From NCBI GenBank assembly GCA_934149275.1, contig CAKPEG010000016.1, positions 1 through 42,418 on the forward strand: a stretch of DNA of 42,418 nt, written 5' to 3'. Shown one piece after another: positions 1 through 6,690 of this stretch (position 1 is the first letter of the stretch; every line of letters starts with the position of its first letter). This DNA comes from an uncultured Clostridia bacterium. Its GTDB lineage: Bacteria; Bacillota; Clostridia; TANB77; CAG-508. The position numbers and the translations under genes were made by a program. The notes under the pieces are model-generated. The model was not told the DNA's origin. It saw only the letters and a list, made by a program, of their open reading frames with translations, and ran no database searches.

Positions 1-788
1 GTATATGGTAATTCTCCATTTTCCATATACCAATAACCACAATCATTCTCACATAATCCAGTATAATTATAATCTATCTTTCCATTTATAACTGATCTCC
101 AAGCACTATTAATATACATCAACCTTGTTGTATCTTTAGGTACAATTTTTTGTACAAAACTCTTTTCAATTATATAAGCATCTTCACCCTCAAACCATGT
201 ACCATAATATTTATATGATATATTTCCATTCTCCATATACCACATTCCATTTTCATTTTGACCAACACCGGTATAATTATAGACGATTTCTCCATTTACT
301 ATCATGCGCCAAATACCATCAATCTCAACTAATCTCTTTTCAGATTCATCAACATTTTGAACTTGAATTGACTGAACAACTACACTTGTATTCTCATCAC
401 CTTGTACTTCATTATCTTCAGTTTTATAAGAATTTTCATTATTTTTTTCTTCATCTATTACTTTCTCATCATTATTATCTTCAAGTTCTGTAATGTTTTC
501 AGCTTTAGATTTATCAATTTCTAAAGAATCTTTATCATTATTTGAATCAGGTTTATTTTCTCCATCATCAATAGTATTTCCTATCTTCTCTTCATCTTTA
601 ATTTCATTACTAACAATCTCTGTTTCATTTTCAACTACTTTCTTATTATCAACGTTTTCCTCAATAGATTTTTTCTCATTTACCTCCGCATCATTTGATA
701 ATGTAACCTCATTTGTTGCACCCAAACAAGCTGTGAACTCTGAAAACAAAATAAACATAATTAATAAACTACAAACAATCTTTTTCAT
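1..788 (-). CDS. Exported repeat-containing cell-surface protein, C-terminus cut off by window edge
   Basis: The reading frame opens with ATG at 788 and stays open to base 1 (about 262 codons), so the C-terminus lies outside the window. The N-terminus is a signal peptide (MKKIVCSLLIMFILF) with a cysteine after a small-residue stretch (FTAC), possibly a weak lipobox. Next comes a highly acidic Asn/Asp/Glu/Lys-rich linker of about 120 residues. The visible C-terminal part has at least two repeats built on W..xVNGEIxYNYTG, then NGMWYMENGNISYKY, and later YNYTG with GYWYMENGELPY. These aromatic, Gly/Asn-rich repeats resemble the wall- or choline-binding-like repeats of clostridial surface proteins. 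AAGGAG precedes the start. The exact function is unknown; the surface location is inferred from the signal peptide and repeats. Confidence 0.75.
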   Translation of the reverse strand, partial: MKKIVCSLLIMFILFSEFTACLGATNEVTLSNDAEVNEKKSIEENVDNKKVVENETEIVSNEIKDEEKIGNTIDDGENKPDSNNDKDSLEIDKSKAENITELEDNNDEKVIDEEKNNENSYKTEDNEVQGDENTSVVVQSIQVQNVDESEKRLVEIDGIWRMIVNGEIVYNYTGVGQNENGMWYMENGNISYKYYGTWFEGEDAYIIEKSFVQKIVPKDTTRLMYINSAWRSVINGKIDYNYTGLCENDCGYWYMENGELPY

Positions 789-820
789 AAAACTTTTCTC
801 CTTTTTTACGTTCGCCTTAA

Positions 821-849
821 ATTATACTAAAAGTACTTTTAAATATCAA
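821..849 (-). promoter_or_regulatory. Sigma-A-type promoter of the surface repeat protein
   Basis: On the minus strand TTGATA (849-844), a 17-base spacer and a perfect TATAAT (826-821) lie about 32 bases upstream of the ATG at 788. Confidence 0.7.
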
Positions 850-1068
850 TAGAAAAAAATGTTTTGTCAATAATATACAAAATATAATTTTTCCAAAAAT
901 ATTACTACTAAAATATAGTAAAAAAATTATTTTAATGATACAATAGAAAGCGAGGAACATATATAAATAACAACGATTTAATTCAATATTGGTTTGAAAG
1001 TTCAAATAATGACTATGCACAGATTCATATACGTCCAAACAAGTAAAAAATATTACGGAGGTTCGAAA

Positions 1069-1389
1069 ATGGTTGAAAGAACAATAAATAAAAATATTGT
1101 AGATAGTATTAACCAATTCATAAAAGAAATTAAAAAGCAATATAATATTACAGCAATTATATTATTTGGCTCTTACGCTAAAGGAACAGAAAACGAAAAT
1201 AGCGACATAGACATTGCAATTGTTTCTGACGACTTTGATGACATTTATGATTGCATGGCTATCCTAATGGGAATGACATGGGATATAGATGCAAGAATAG
1301 AACCTCATCCACTAAAAACAGAAGATTATATAAATATCTCTACTCCATTCATAAAAGAAATTATAGACACAGGTATTCAGGTTGCATAA
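1069..1389 (+). CDS. MNT-type nucleotidyltransferase domain protein
   Basis: A 106-residue protein starts at the ATG at 1069, chosen because GGAGG (1057-1061) lies 7 bases upstream; an earlier in-frame ATG at 994 has no such site. It has the minimal polymerase-beta-fold nucleotidyltransferase signature: LFGSYAKGT followed by SDIDIAIV, giving the GS motif and the paired Asp metal ligands, with a possible third acidic position near DIDARIE. Such proteins are usually paired with a HEPN protein in MNT/HEPN toxin-antitoxin modules, but no HEPN-like frame is adjacent. It therefore looks like an orphan or a lone nucleotidyltransferase of unknown substrate. It stands alone on the plus strand, 56 bases before the broken M23 gene. 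Confidence 0.8.
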   Translation: MVERTINKNIVDSINQFIKEIKKQYNITAIILFGSYAKGTENENSDIDIAIVSDDFDDIYDCMAILMGMTWDIDARIEPHPLKTEDYINISTPFIKEIIDTGIQVA

Positions 1390-1445
1390 TTTTTATTTCC
1401 ATATTAAATTATCATTTTATCTAATATTACATAAAAAAAAATACA

Positions 1446-2007
1446 ATGTTCAATTCATTCCTAAAATATTTTTCATTCATCACATTAATACTAATTTTCA
1501 TATCATTTTTTATAATCAAATACCCATATAACTCAGAACAAGAATACGTTCCTATCTCCTCTAACCAATTTAACTGGCCACTGCCAGGGAACCATAACAT
1601 AACCTCTCCATTCGGAAAAAGAACTTCTCCAACATCCGGTGCATCTTCATCTCACTCAGGAATAGACATAGCTGCAACCGAAGGAACACCAATATATTCA
1701 TGTTTTCCAGGTAAAGTAACTTTCACAGGTTTTAAAGGAGCAGGTGGATACACGTTAACAATTGAAAATGGCACCATCTCTGCATCATATTGCCACATAT
1801 CCCCTAATTATTTATATTCAACAGGTCAATATATAACTTCAAACACAATAGTCGCACATGTCGGCCCCAAAAATGTTTATAATGTAATTGGAAATCCATA
1901 TAAAGATTCTAACCGGAAATCCAACAAACGGAGCTACAACAGGATGTCATCTCCATTTAACAATAAAAAAAGACGGCAAAGCCGTCAATCCATTAAATTA
2001 TTTTTAA
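1446..2007 (+). pseudogene. M23 (LytM-like) metallopeptidase, frameshifted
   Basis: The frame from ATG 1446 encodes an N-terminal membrane anchor (about residues 7-25), then WPLPGNHNITSPFGKR and SHSGIDIAATEGTPIYS, the HxxxD zinc-binding start of M23 endopeptidases, and the YCHIS motif. After IGNPYKDSN (about 1913) the frame goes wrong. Skipping one C at 1914 restores the expected ending NPTNGATTGCHLHLTIKK and then NPLNYF, with stop at 2005-2007 and the catalytic HxH. A single inserted base (AACC for AAC) thus separates the two halves of the active site. No ribosome binding site precedes 1446. The family cleaves peptidoglycan cross-links outside the membrane. It is either a recent pseudogene or a sequencing error. 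Confidence 0.8.
1965..1986 (-). terminator. Rho-independent terminator of the efp operon, inside the M23 3' end
   Basis: Read on the minus strand, GACGGC-TTT-GCCGTC is followed by seven T residues. It lies just past the stop of the minus-strand gene ending at 2004, and its bases are also codons of the opposing M23 frame (KDGKAV). Confidence 0.75.
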
Positions 2008-2405
2008 TTATCATTTGGCGAATCATCATCGTCCCATTCTATATCAAAAATCTGGCCACACTCTGGGCATTCAATTTCATCAACCTCATCGTCATAATCA
2101 GTTTGAAATTCAAATCCACAATAAGGACAAGTAATAAAGAAATCATAATCTTCGCTTTCAACCATCTTTTCAAAATATCTTAGTTTTTCTTCTAAAATTG
2201 TAATTCTCGTTTCATATTCACTATTTTTATCTTGAATTTTTTTAATTCTCTCATCATATCTATCCATTATCTCATTACAATCATCAACAACAATGGATAC
2301 AATATCATCTAGTTGTTCTTTTGCTTTCATTAATTCATCTTTATCTTTAATTGAATTTTCCAAAGTCTCAATCATTTTTTGATATTGCTTTTCTAAATCT
2401 GACAC
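2004..2405 (-). CDS. Coiled-coil protein with C-terminal zinc ribbon (efp-linked, CD1247-like)
   Basis: A 133-residue acidic protein starting with GTG at 2405, with AAGGAG about 10 bases upstream. Residues 1-85 are a heptad-rich charged helix. The C-terminus has CPYCGFEF and CPECGQIF, a two-knuckle zinc ribbon, followed by an Asp-rich tail. Genes of this shape (helical N-terminus, zinc ribbon) commonly follow efp in clostridia and are annotated as CD1247 N-terminal-domain proteins. The match here is by architecture and position, not by a firm motif. It lies 20 bases downstream of efp and is the last gene before the operon terminator. Its function is unknown. Confidence 0.65.
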   Translation of the reverse strand: MSDLEKQYQKMIETLENSIKDKDELMKAKEQLDDIVSIVVDDCNEIMDRYDERIKKIQDKNSEYETRITILEEKLRYFEKMVESEDYDFFITCPYCGFEFQTDYDDEVDEIECPECGQIFDIEWDDDDSPNDN

Positions 2406-2425
2406 TAATTTAAGTCTCCTTTTGA

Positions 2426-2992
2426 CTAAATTCTTTCCATGTACTCACCAGTTCTAGTATCAATTCTAATTACATCACCAATATTAACAAATAAAGGTAC
2501 TGATATTTCATATCCATTTTCAAGTGTAGCTGGTTTTCCAGAAGTTGTTGTTGTATTTCCACTGAATCCAGGTTCAGTATATGTAACTTCTAACTCAACA
2601 AACATTGGTGGTTCAACAGCAAATACTTTACCTTTGAAAGAAAGTATTTTACAATTCATATTTTCTTTAATGAATTTTAAAGCATCACCTAATTGTTCTT
2701 TGTTAAGAGGGATTTGCTCATATGTTTCATTATCCATGAAATAATATAAATTTTCATCATTGTAAAGATATTGCATATCTCTTTTTTCAATTTCTGCACC
2801 TTGTAATTTTTCAGATGGATTGAAAGTTTTTTCTAAAACTGATCCATTGATTACATTTTTTAATTTTGTTCTAACAAATGCAGCTCCTTTTCCTGGTTTA
2901 ACGTGTTGAAACTCAACAACTTTATATACAGAACCATCCATTTCAAATGTAGTTCCGTTTCTTAAATCTCCTGCCATGTATACATCTGCCAT
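2426..2992 (-). CDS. efp: Translation elongation factor P
   Basis: A 188-residue protein, the usual EF-P length. The start at 2992 (MADVYMAGDLRNG) is chosen because AAGGAGG lies just upstream; the longer frame reaching 3088 has no ribosome binding site. Domain I carries the acceptor loop HVKPGKGAAFVR with its tip lysine near residue 35. This is the loop that in Bacillus-type EF-P is modified on lysine to promote peptide bond formation at proline stretches. The C-terminal OB domains end normally at GEYMERI. It sits directly after an M24 aminopeptidase gene, the same order as yqhT-efp in Bacillus. No EF-P-modifying enzyme is visible in the window. Confidence 0.97.
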   Translation of the reverse strand: MADVYMAGDLRNGTTFEMDGSVYKVVEFQHVKPGKGAAFVRTKLKNVINGSVLEKTFNPSEKLQGAEIEKRDMQYLYNDENLYYFMDNETYEQIPLNKEQLGDALKFIKENMNCKILSFKGKVFAVEPPMFVELEVTYTEPGFSGNTTTTSGKPATLENGYEISVPLFVNIGDVIRIDTRTGEYMERI

Positions 2993-3133
2993 TGTTAATT
3001 CCTCCTTATTTATATTTAAACATAATCTTTTATTATATTTCTTATTAAAGTCTTTTAATATATTACTATATTTTATGCATAAAATCAAGTGTTTGCGACA
3101 TTTTTTCTATATTATTGTATTTTTTATAAGCAA

Positions 3134-4198
3134 TTACCCACGAATAATTGTAGGTTCTTTTGGTGATCTAGTTAACTTTTGACAACCAATTTTAGTAACA
3201 AGTACAGTATCTTCAATTCTAATCCCAAACTGCCCCGGTTTATATACACCTGGTTCAACAGTAACAACCATATTCTCTTTTAAAGGCTGATCATATACAA
3301 TTCCAAAGAAAGGCTCTTCATGAATATCTAATCCAACTCCATGTCCAAGTGAATGTAATGGAACAAAACCATTCTGTTTTAAATCATTATTAGAATTTTG
3401 AGCAATAGCTTTCATGTTTCTACCATCTCTTATTTCTTTTTCTGACATTTCATTGTTTTTTAAGCAAATCTCATAAGGCTCTTTAAACTCATCTTCCATA
3501 TAATTAACAAAAAGCATCCTAGTCATATCAGAACAATATCCTTGATATTTACATCCCATATCAATTAATATAATGTCACCATCTTTTATCTTTCTCGTAC
3601 CTGGTACAGCATGTGGCATTGAAGAATTATGTCCAGAAGCAACAATCGGTTCAAAAGAAACATCATCTGCCCCATTAGTTTTATAAAATCTTTCTATTTC
3701 AAAAGCAATTTCTTTTTCTGTCATTCCAATTTTAATAAATGATTGTAAATATTCAAAACACTTGTCAGTAATATTGCAAGCTTTTTCAATATACTTAATT
3801 TCTTTTTCATCTTTAATAACACGTTGAGCCTCAATTATATGCTCAGTTTCAACTAAATTAACCCTATATCTTTGAAGCAAATCTTTATATTGAGCATATG
3901 TGACATAATTTTCTTCAAATCCCACATTCTCACAAAACATAAAAAATGAAGCATAATCTTCTCTACTTAAGTTTTTCTTATCATGAACCAAAATCTCATC
4001 TTCAATTGTCAAAATAGTATTAACCGCTTCAACATATCTACTATCTGTTATAAAAAAGTTTTCTTTCAAAGTAATTAGAAAAACTCCTTCTGCTTCTATT
4101 CCTGTTAAATACTTGATATTAACAGGATTTGATACTATCATACCTTGCAAATTTTGTGTTTTTAAAATATCTCTTAGCCATTTGATTTTAATATTCAT
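3134..4198 (-). CDS. M24-family Xaa-Pro aminopeptidase (YqhT/PepQ-like)
   Basis: A 354-residue cytoplasmic metallopeptidase with an N-terminal creatinase-like domain (about 1-125) and a C-terminal pita-bread domain. Five metal ligands are visible: Asp213 in LIDMG, Asp224 in SDMTR, His286 in LGHGVGL, Glu315 in VTVEPG and Glu329 in RIED. The enzyme removes N-terminal residues before proline or cleaves X-Pro dipeptides; sequence alone does not separate aminopeptidase P from prolidase. It begins 25 bases after the A24 peptidase gene and precedes efp by about 140 bases. That pairing is conserved in Firmicutes and fits a shared link to proline-rich proteins. Start supported by GGGGAGG upstream. Confidence 0.93.
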   Translation of the reverse strand: MNIKIKWLRDILKTQNLQGMIVSNPVNIKYLTGIEAEGVFLITLKENFFITDSRYVEAVNTILTIEDEILVHDKKNLSREDYASFFMFCENVGFEENYVTYAQYKDLLQRYRVNLVETEHIIEAQRVIKDEKEIKYIEKACNITDKCFEYLQSFIKIGMTEKEIAFEIERFYKTNGADDVSFEPIVASGHNSSMPHAVPGTRKIKDGDIILIDMGCKYQGYCSDMTRMLFVNYMEDEFKEPYEICLKNNEMSEKEIRDGRNMKAIAQNSNNDLKQNGFVPLHSLGHGVGLDIHEEPFFGIVYDQPLKENMVVTVEPGVYKPGQFGIRIEDTVLVTKIGCQKLTRSPKEPTIIRG

Positions 4199-4223
4199 AA
4201 TAGTATCCTCCCCAAAAATTATT

Positions 4224-4997
4224 TTATTTAATCAAATTTATAAACCACTGTCCTGAAAAGAAAACCCACAACCAGCCAAATAAAGCTTCTTCTGGAATAA
4301 CCATTGCAAGCATTGCAGAAACAACAATAAATGGTCCAAATGGTATGTATTCGTCAGTTTTCTTAATTTTAGAAACTAATAAAAATATACTTGCTACAGC
4401 ACCAATTAAAAAAGATAATACAGAAATAGAAATAATACTTCTAAATCCGAAAAATAATCCAATAGCCCCCATTAATTTTACATCGCCCATTCCCATTGCT
4501 TCTCTACCAGCAATAAGACCACCTATTAATGTTATCAATAAGAAAATTCCAGCTCCAGCAAACATTCCCTCAACTCTATTTAAAGCTAAAGTCATACCCG
4601 TTGGACTAACAATTCCCTCATAAAAAGTTACAAGTAATCCAACTTCAAAAATTGTTAAAACCAATCTATTAGGAATTATCTGCTTTTTCCAATCAATCAC
4701 AAAAGCTGAAACCAACAAAGGTAATAAAATTAAATAACTAACTAATTTAACATTAGCATACCAATTCTCTCTATCTATTCCCCACACATATAAAACAATA
4801 TCATATAAAATAAACATAACTGTCATTAAACCATAATGCGGAATAAATTCTTTTTTAAATCTTTTTAATGATCCATTTTCTATTATCTTTTCATGGTTCA
4901 TTAATCTCTCATTCACTAACCCAATTACTTGTCCAACAACGCATCCAAGTAATCCAACTACTAAATATATTAAAATATGTATATCATTAAAATACAT
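4224..4997 (-). CDS. Prepilin-type A24 aspartyl peptidase
   Basis: A 257-residue integral membrane protein with about six to seven hydrophobic segments. Both catalytic aspartates of type IV prepilin peptidases are present: Asp102 in FVIDWKKQIIPN and Asp172 in AMGMGDVKLMG (the GxGD motif). Known members cleave the leader of type IV pilins or competence pseudopilins at the inner face of the membrane. The cysteine-rich methylase insertion of bifunctional PilD is absent, so it may be cleavage-only. No pilin or assembly ATPase gene lies nearby; its substrates must be encoded elsewhere. It abuts the yqeG gene with one base between, implying co-transcription. Confidence 0.92.
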   Translation of the reverse strand: MYFNDIHILIYLVVGLLGCVVGQVIGLVNERLMNHEKIIENGSLKRFKKEFIPHYGLMTVMFILYDIVLYVWGIDRENWYANVKLVSYLILLPLLVSAFVIDWKKQIIPNRLVLTIFEVGLLVTFYEGIVSPTGMTLALNRVEGMFAGAGIFLLITLIGGLIAGREAMGMGDVKLMGAIGLFFGFRSIISISVLSFLIGAVASIFLLVSKIKKTDEYIPFGPFIVVSAMLAMVIPEEALFGWLWVFFSGQWFINLIK

Positions 4998-4998
4998 T

Positions 4999-5496
4999 TT
5001 ATTTTTTACCCTTCTCTAAATATTTTTTTATAATTGCATTTTCTATTGGCCTTTTCAATTTAGTAATAAATATATCCTTTTCACCCACTTGCTTAACCAA
5101 AATTGAAAACATATTCATTCTTTTAGCACCAATTACATCTGTAAATAACTGATCTCCCACAACCGCAACCTCTTCAGGTTTAAGTTCTAATTTACTAAGA
5201 GCACGCTTAAAGCCAGATTTTAACGGCTTTTTAGCAAACATAATATAATCAATATTTAACTTCTCAGCAACTTCTTCAACTTTTCTTTTTTTATTACTAT
5301 TAGATAAAATAATACACTTTATTCCCTCATTCTTAAGCTCCTCGCACCACTTCTCAGCACCTTCAACCAAATTTCTATAATAATCAATAAGAGTATTATC
5401 AACATCTAAAATAAGTCCTTTAATATTATTCTTCTTCAATAACGTAGGATTAATATTCTTTACACTGTCTAAATAAAGACTCGGATAAACGTTCAT
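4999..5496 (-). CDS. yqeG: YqeG-family HAD IIIA phosphatase
   Basis: A 165-residue HAD-superfamily protein with motif I LDVDNTL (Asp31, Asp33), motif II ILSNSN, and motif III/IV AVVGDQLFTDVIGA. The family is cytoplasmic; in Bacillus yqeG lies near ribosome-assembly genes, but the physiological substrate is not established. It is the first gene of the 5496-2004 minus-strand group. GGAG precedes the ATG, and a TTGACA promoter lies about 55-85 bases upstream. Confidence 0.92.
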   Translation of the reverse strand: MNVYPSLYLDSVKNINPTLLKKNNIKGLILDVDNTLIDYYRNLVEGAEKWCEELKNEGIKCIILSNSNKKRKVEEVAEKLNIDYIMFAKKPLKSGFKRALSKLELKPEEVAVVGDQLFTDVIGAKRMNMFSILVKQVGEKDIFITKLKRPIENAIIKKYLEKGKK

Positions 5497-5551
5497 CTTC
5501 TCTCCAATCTATCTTAAAATCGCTAAACAATTTTTATTATTTATCACAATA

Positions 5552-5581
5552 ATATTATCAAAAAACACTAACCTTTGTCAA
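5552..5581 (-). promoter_or_regulatory. Promoter of the yqeG-efp operon
   Basis: On the minus strand a consensus TTGACA (5581-5576) is followed after 18 bases by TAATAT (5557-5552), about 55 bases before the yqeG ATG. Confidence 0.6.
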
Positions 5582-5608
5582 TTATTCAGCCAATTTCATT
5601 ATATAGCA

Positions 5609-5782
5609 AAATTCGAAAAAACATATTAATTTTTGAACCATCGCGCAGGGAACAAGCGAAACGAAGTGAAGCTCGATTGAAGCATTCTACCCGTATTGAA
5701 AATAAAAATTTTAATTTTTATTTTCAAATTACGAAGAATGCGCCAGCAAGATGTGAAAAAATTAATATGTTTTTTCGAATTT
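5609..5782. repeat. Palindromic repeat family 1, copy A (full length)
   Basis: A 174-base element bounded by perfect 26-base inverted arms (5609-5634 and 5757-5782; core TTCGAAAAAACATATTAA). In the middle is a second perfect inverted repeat of two 15-base arms (TTGAAAATAAAAATT), flanked by GCATTC/GAATGC. The right inner part carries CAGGGAACAAGCGAAACG and AAGCTCGATTGAAGC. No reading frame of merit is present. A truncated copy follows at once and an inverted copy lies at 36776. It looks like a non-coding MITE-like or REP-like element. Confidence 0.85.
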
Positions 5783-5796
5783 AGTATAATATAAAG

Positions 5797-5949
5797 TTTT
5801 TAAACTATCCTGCAGGGAACAAGCGAAACGAAGTGAAGCTCGATTGAAGCATTCTACCCGTATTGAAAATAAAAATTTTAATTTTTATTTTCAAATTACG
5901 AAGAATGCGCCAGCAAGATGTGAAAAAATTAATATGTTTTTTTGAATTT
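5797..5949. repeat. Palindromic repeat family 1, copy B (left arm missing)
   Basis: A direct tandem copy of the core and right arm of copy A, nearly identical from CAGGGAAC to the terminal AATATG-T-run arm, but without the 26-base left arm. It ends about 20 bases from the sleB stop and may serve as that gene's 3' stem-loop. Confidence 0.85.
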
Positions 5950-5968
5950 AATATAATATAAAAATTTT

Positions 5969-6625
5969 TTATCGACAAAAGATATGCTTCCCAATCGTCA
6001 GCACCTGAGGTCTCGACCAAATCCACTTACTAGTAGCAGTACTTGGATTAAAATAATAAATACAACCATACGTTGGATCCCAACCATTTATAGCATCCTG
6101 AGCTGCCTTTCTAGCCGTTGAATCTGGAGTTAAATTAATCTGCCCATCTGAAACAGCATCAAAAGCACCAGACTGATACACAACACCAGCTACCGAATTA
6201 GGAAAAGACGAATGAGAAACTCTATTTAAAACAATTGCAGCAACAGCAACCTGTCCAACATACGGTTCTCCTCTTGCCTCTGAATATACAACCCTACTAA
6301 GCAAATTCAAATCATTACTATTGTTTCCACCAGAACTCGAACTAGAATTCGATGATGATATTCCCATAGCGTTTAATGTTGCTTTTCCAGCTATTCCATC
6401 TGCTTTTAATCCATTAGCCTTTTGAAACTTCTTAACTGCACTTTCAGTTCCGCTTCCATAAATCCCATCCACACTACCAGAATAATACCCCCATCTTTTA
6501 AGCTTTTCCTGTATTTTTCTAACTTCACTTCCACTAGAGCCTCTTCTAGATGTTGCAAGCACTGTTAATGCAGTAGTTGTTATACAAATAATAATTAATA
6601 AAATAAAACAAATCTTCTTTTTCAT
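5969..6625 (-). CDS. sleB: Spore cortex-lytic enzyme SleB-like cell wall hydrolase
   Basis: A 218-residue exported protein. Residues 1-25 form a signal peptide; about 30-88 is a peptidoglycan-binding type 1 domain (SGSEVRKIQEKLKRWGYY, DGIYGSGT); a Ser/Asn-rich linker follows; and about 108-218 is a hydrolase_2 (SleB/CwlJ) domain with SEARGEP, whose Glu116 is the expected catalytic acid, and the ending IGKHIFCR. SleB is a lytic transglycosylase that degrades the muramic-lactam cortex during germination. No ypeB partner follows. It lies 65 bases downstream of fhs and has a sigma-G-like promoter, fitting forespore expression. Its presence is the main evidence for sporulation here. A related vegetative wall hydrolase is the alternative. 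Confidence 0.85.
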   Translation of the reverse strand: MKKKICFILLIIICITTTALTVLATSRRGSSGSEVRKIQEKLKRWGYYSGSVDGIYGSGTESAVKKFQKANGLKADGIAGKATLNAMGISSSNSSSSSGGNNSNDLNLLSRVVYSEARGEPYVGQVAVAAIVLNRVSHSSFPNSVAGVVYQSGAFDAVSDGQINLTPDSTARKAAQDAINGWDPTYGCIYYFNPSTATSKWIWSRPQVLTIGKHIFCR

Positions 6626-6643
6626 ACCATAATCTCCTACATA

Positions 6644-6672
6644 TAGTATTACTCAAGAAAATTTGTTTATTC
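6644..6672 (-). promoter_or_regulatory. Possible sigma-G/F-type forespore promoter of sleB
   Basis: Minus strand GAATA (6672-6668), 17 bases, then AATACTA (6650-6644), matching the sigma-G pattern GHATR-N17/18-CATnHTA except the first base of the -10. The implied start would place the AGGAG site (6638-6634) at the very 5' end of the transcript. Confidence 0.4.
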
Positions 6673-6690
6673 TTATTTTTTATATATTTT

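Noticed and set aside
493..852. Serine/phenylalanine-rich plus-strand frame of 119 codons
   Set aside because: It lies opposite the signal-peptide surface protein, has shadow-like composition, and no ribosome binding site.
4224..4997. Type IV pilus or competence locus
   Set aside because: Only the prepilin peptidase is present; no pilin, ATPase or platform gene flanks it.
5609..5949. CRISPR array
   Set aside because: Two long tandem copies without short regularly spaced repeats or unique spacers; no cas genes.
5575..6026. Short frames inside the family-1 repeats on both strands
   Set aside because: They are readings of the palindrome itself (for example repeated SREQAKRSEARLKH-like text) and have no start signals.
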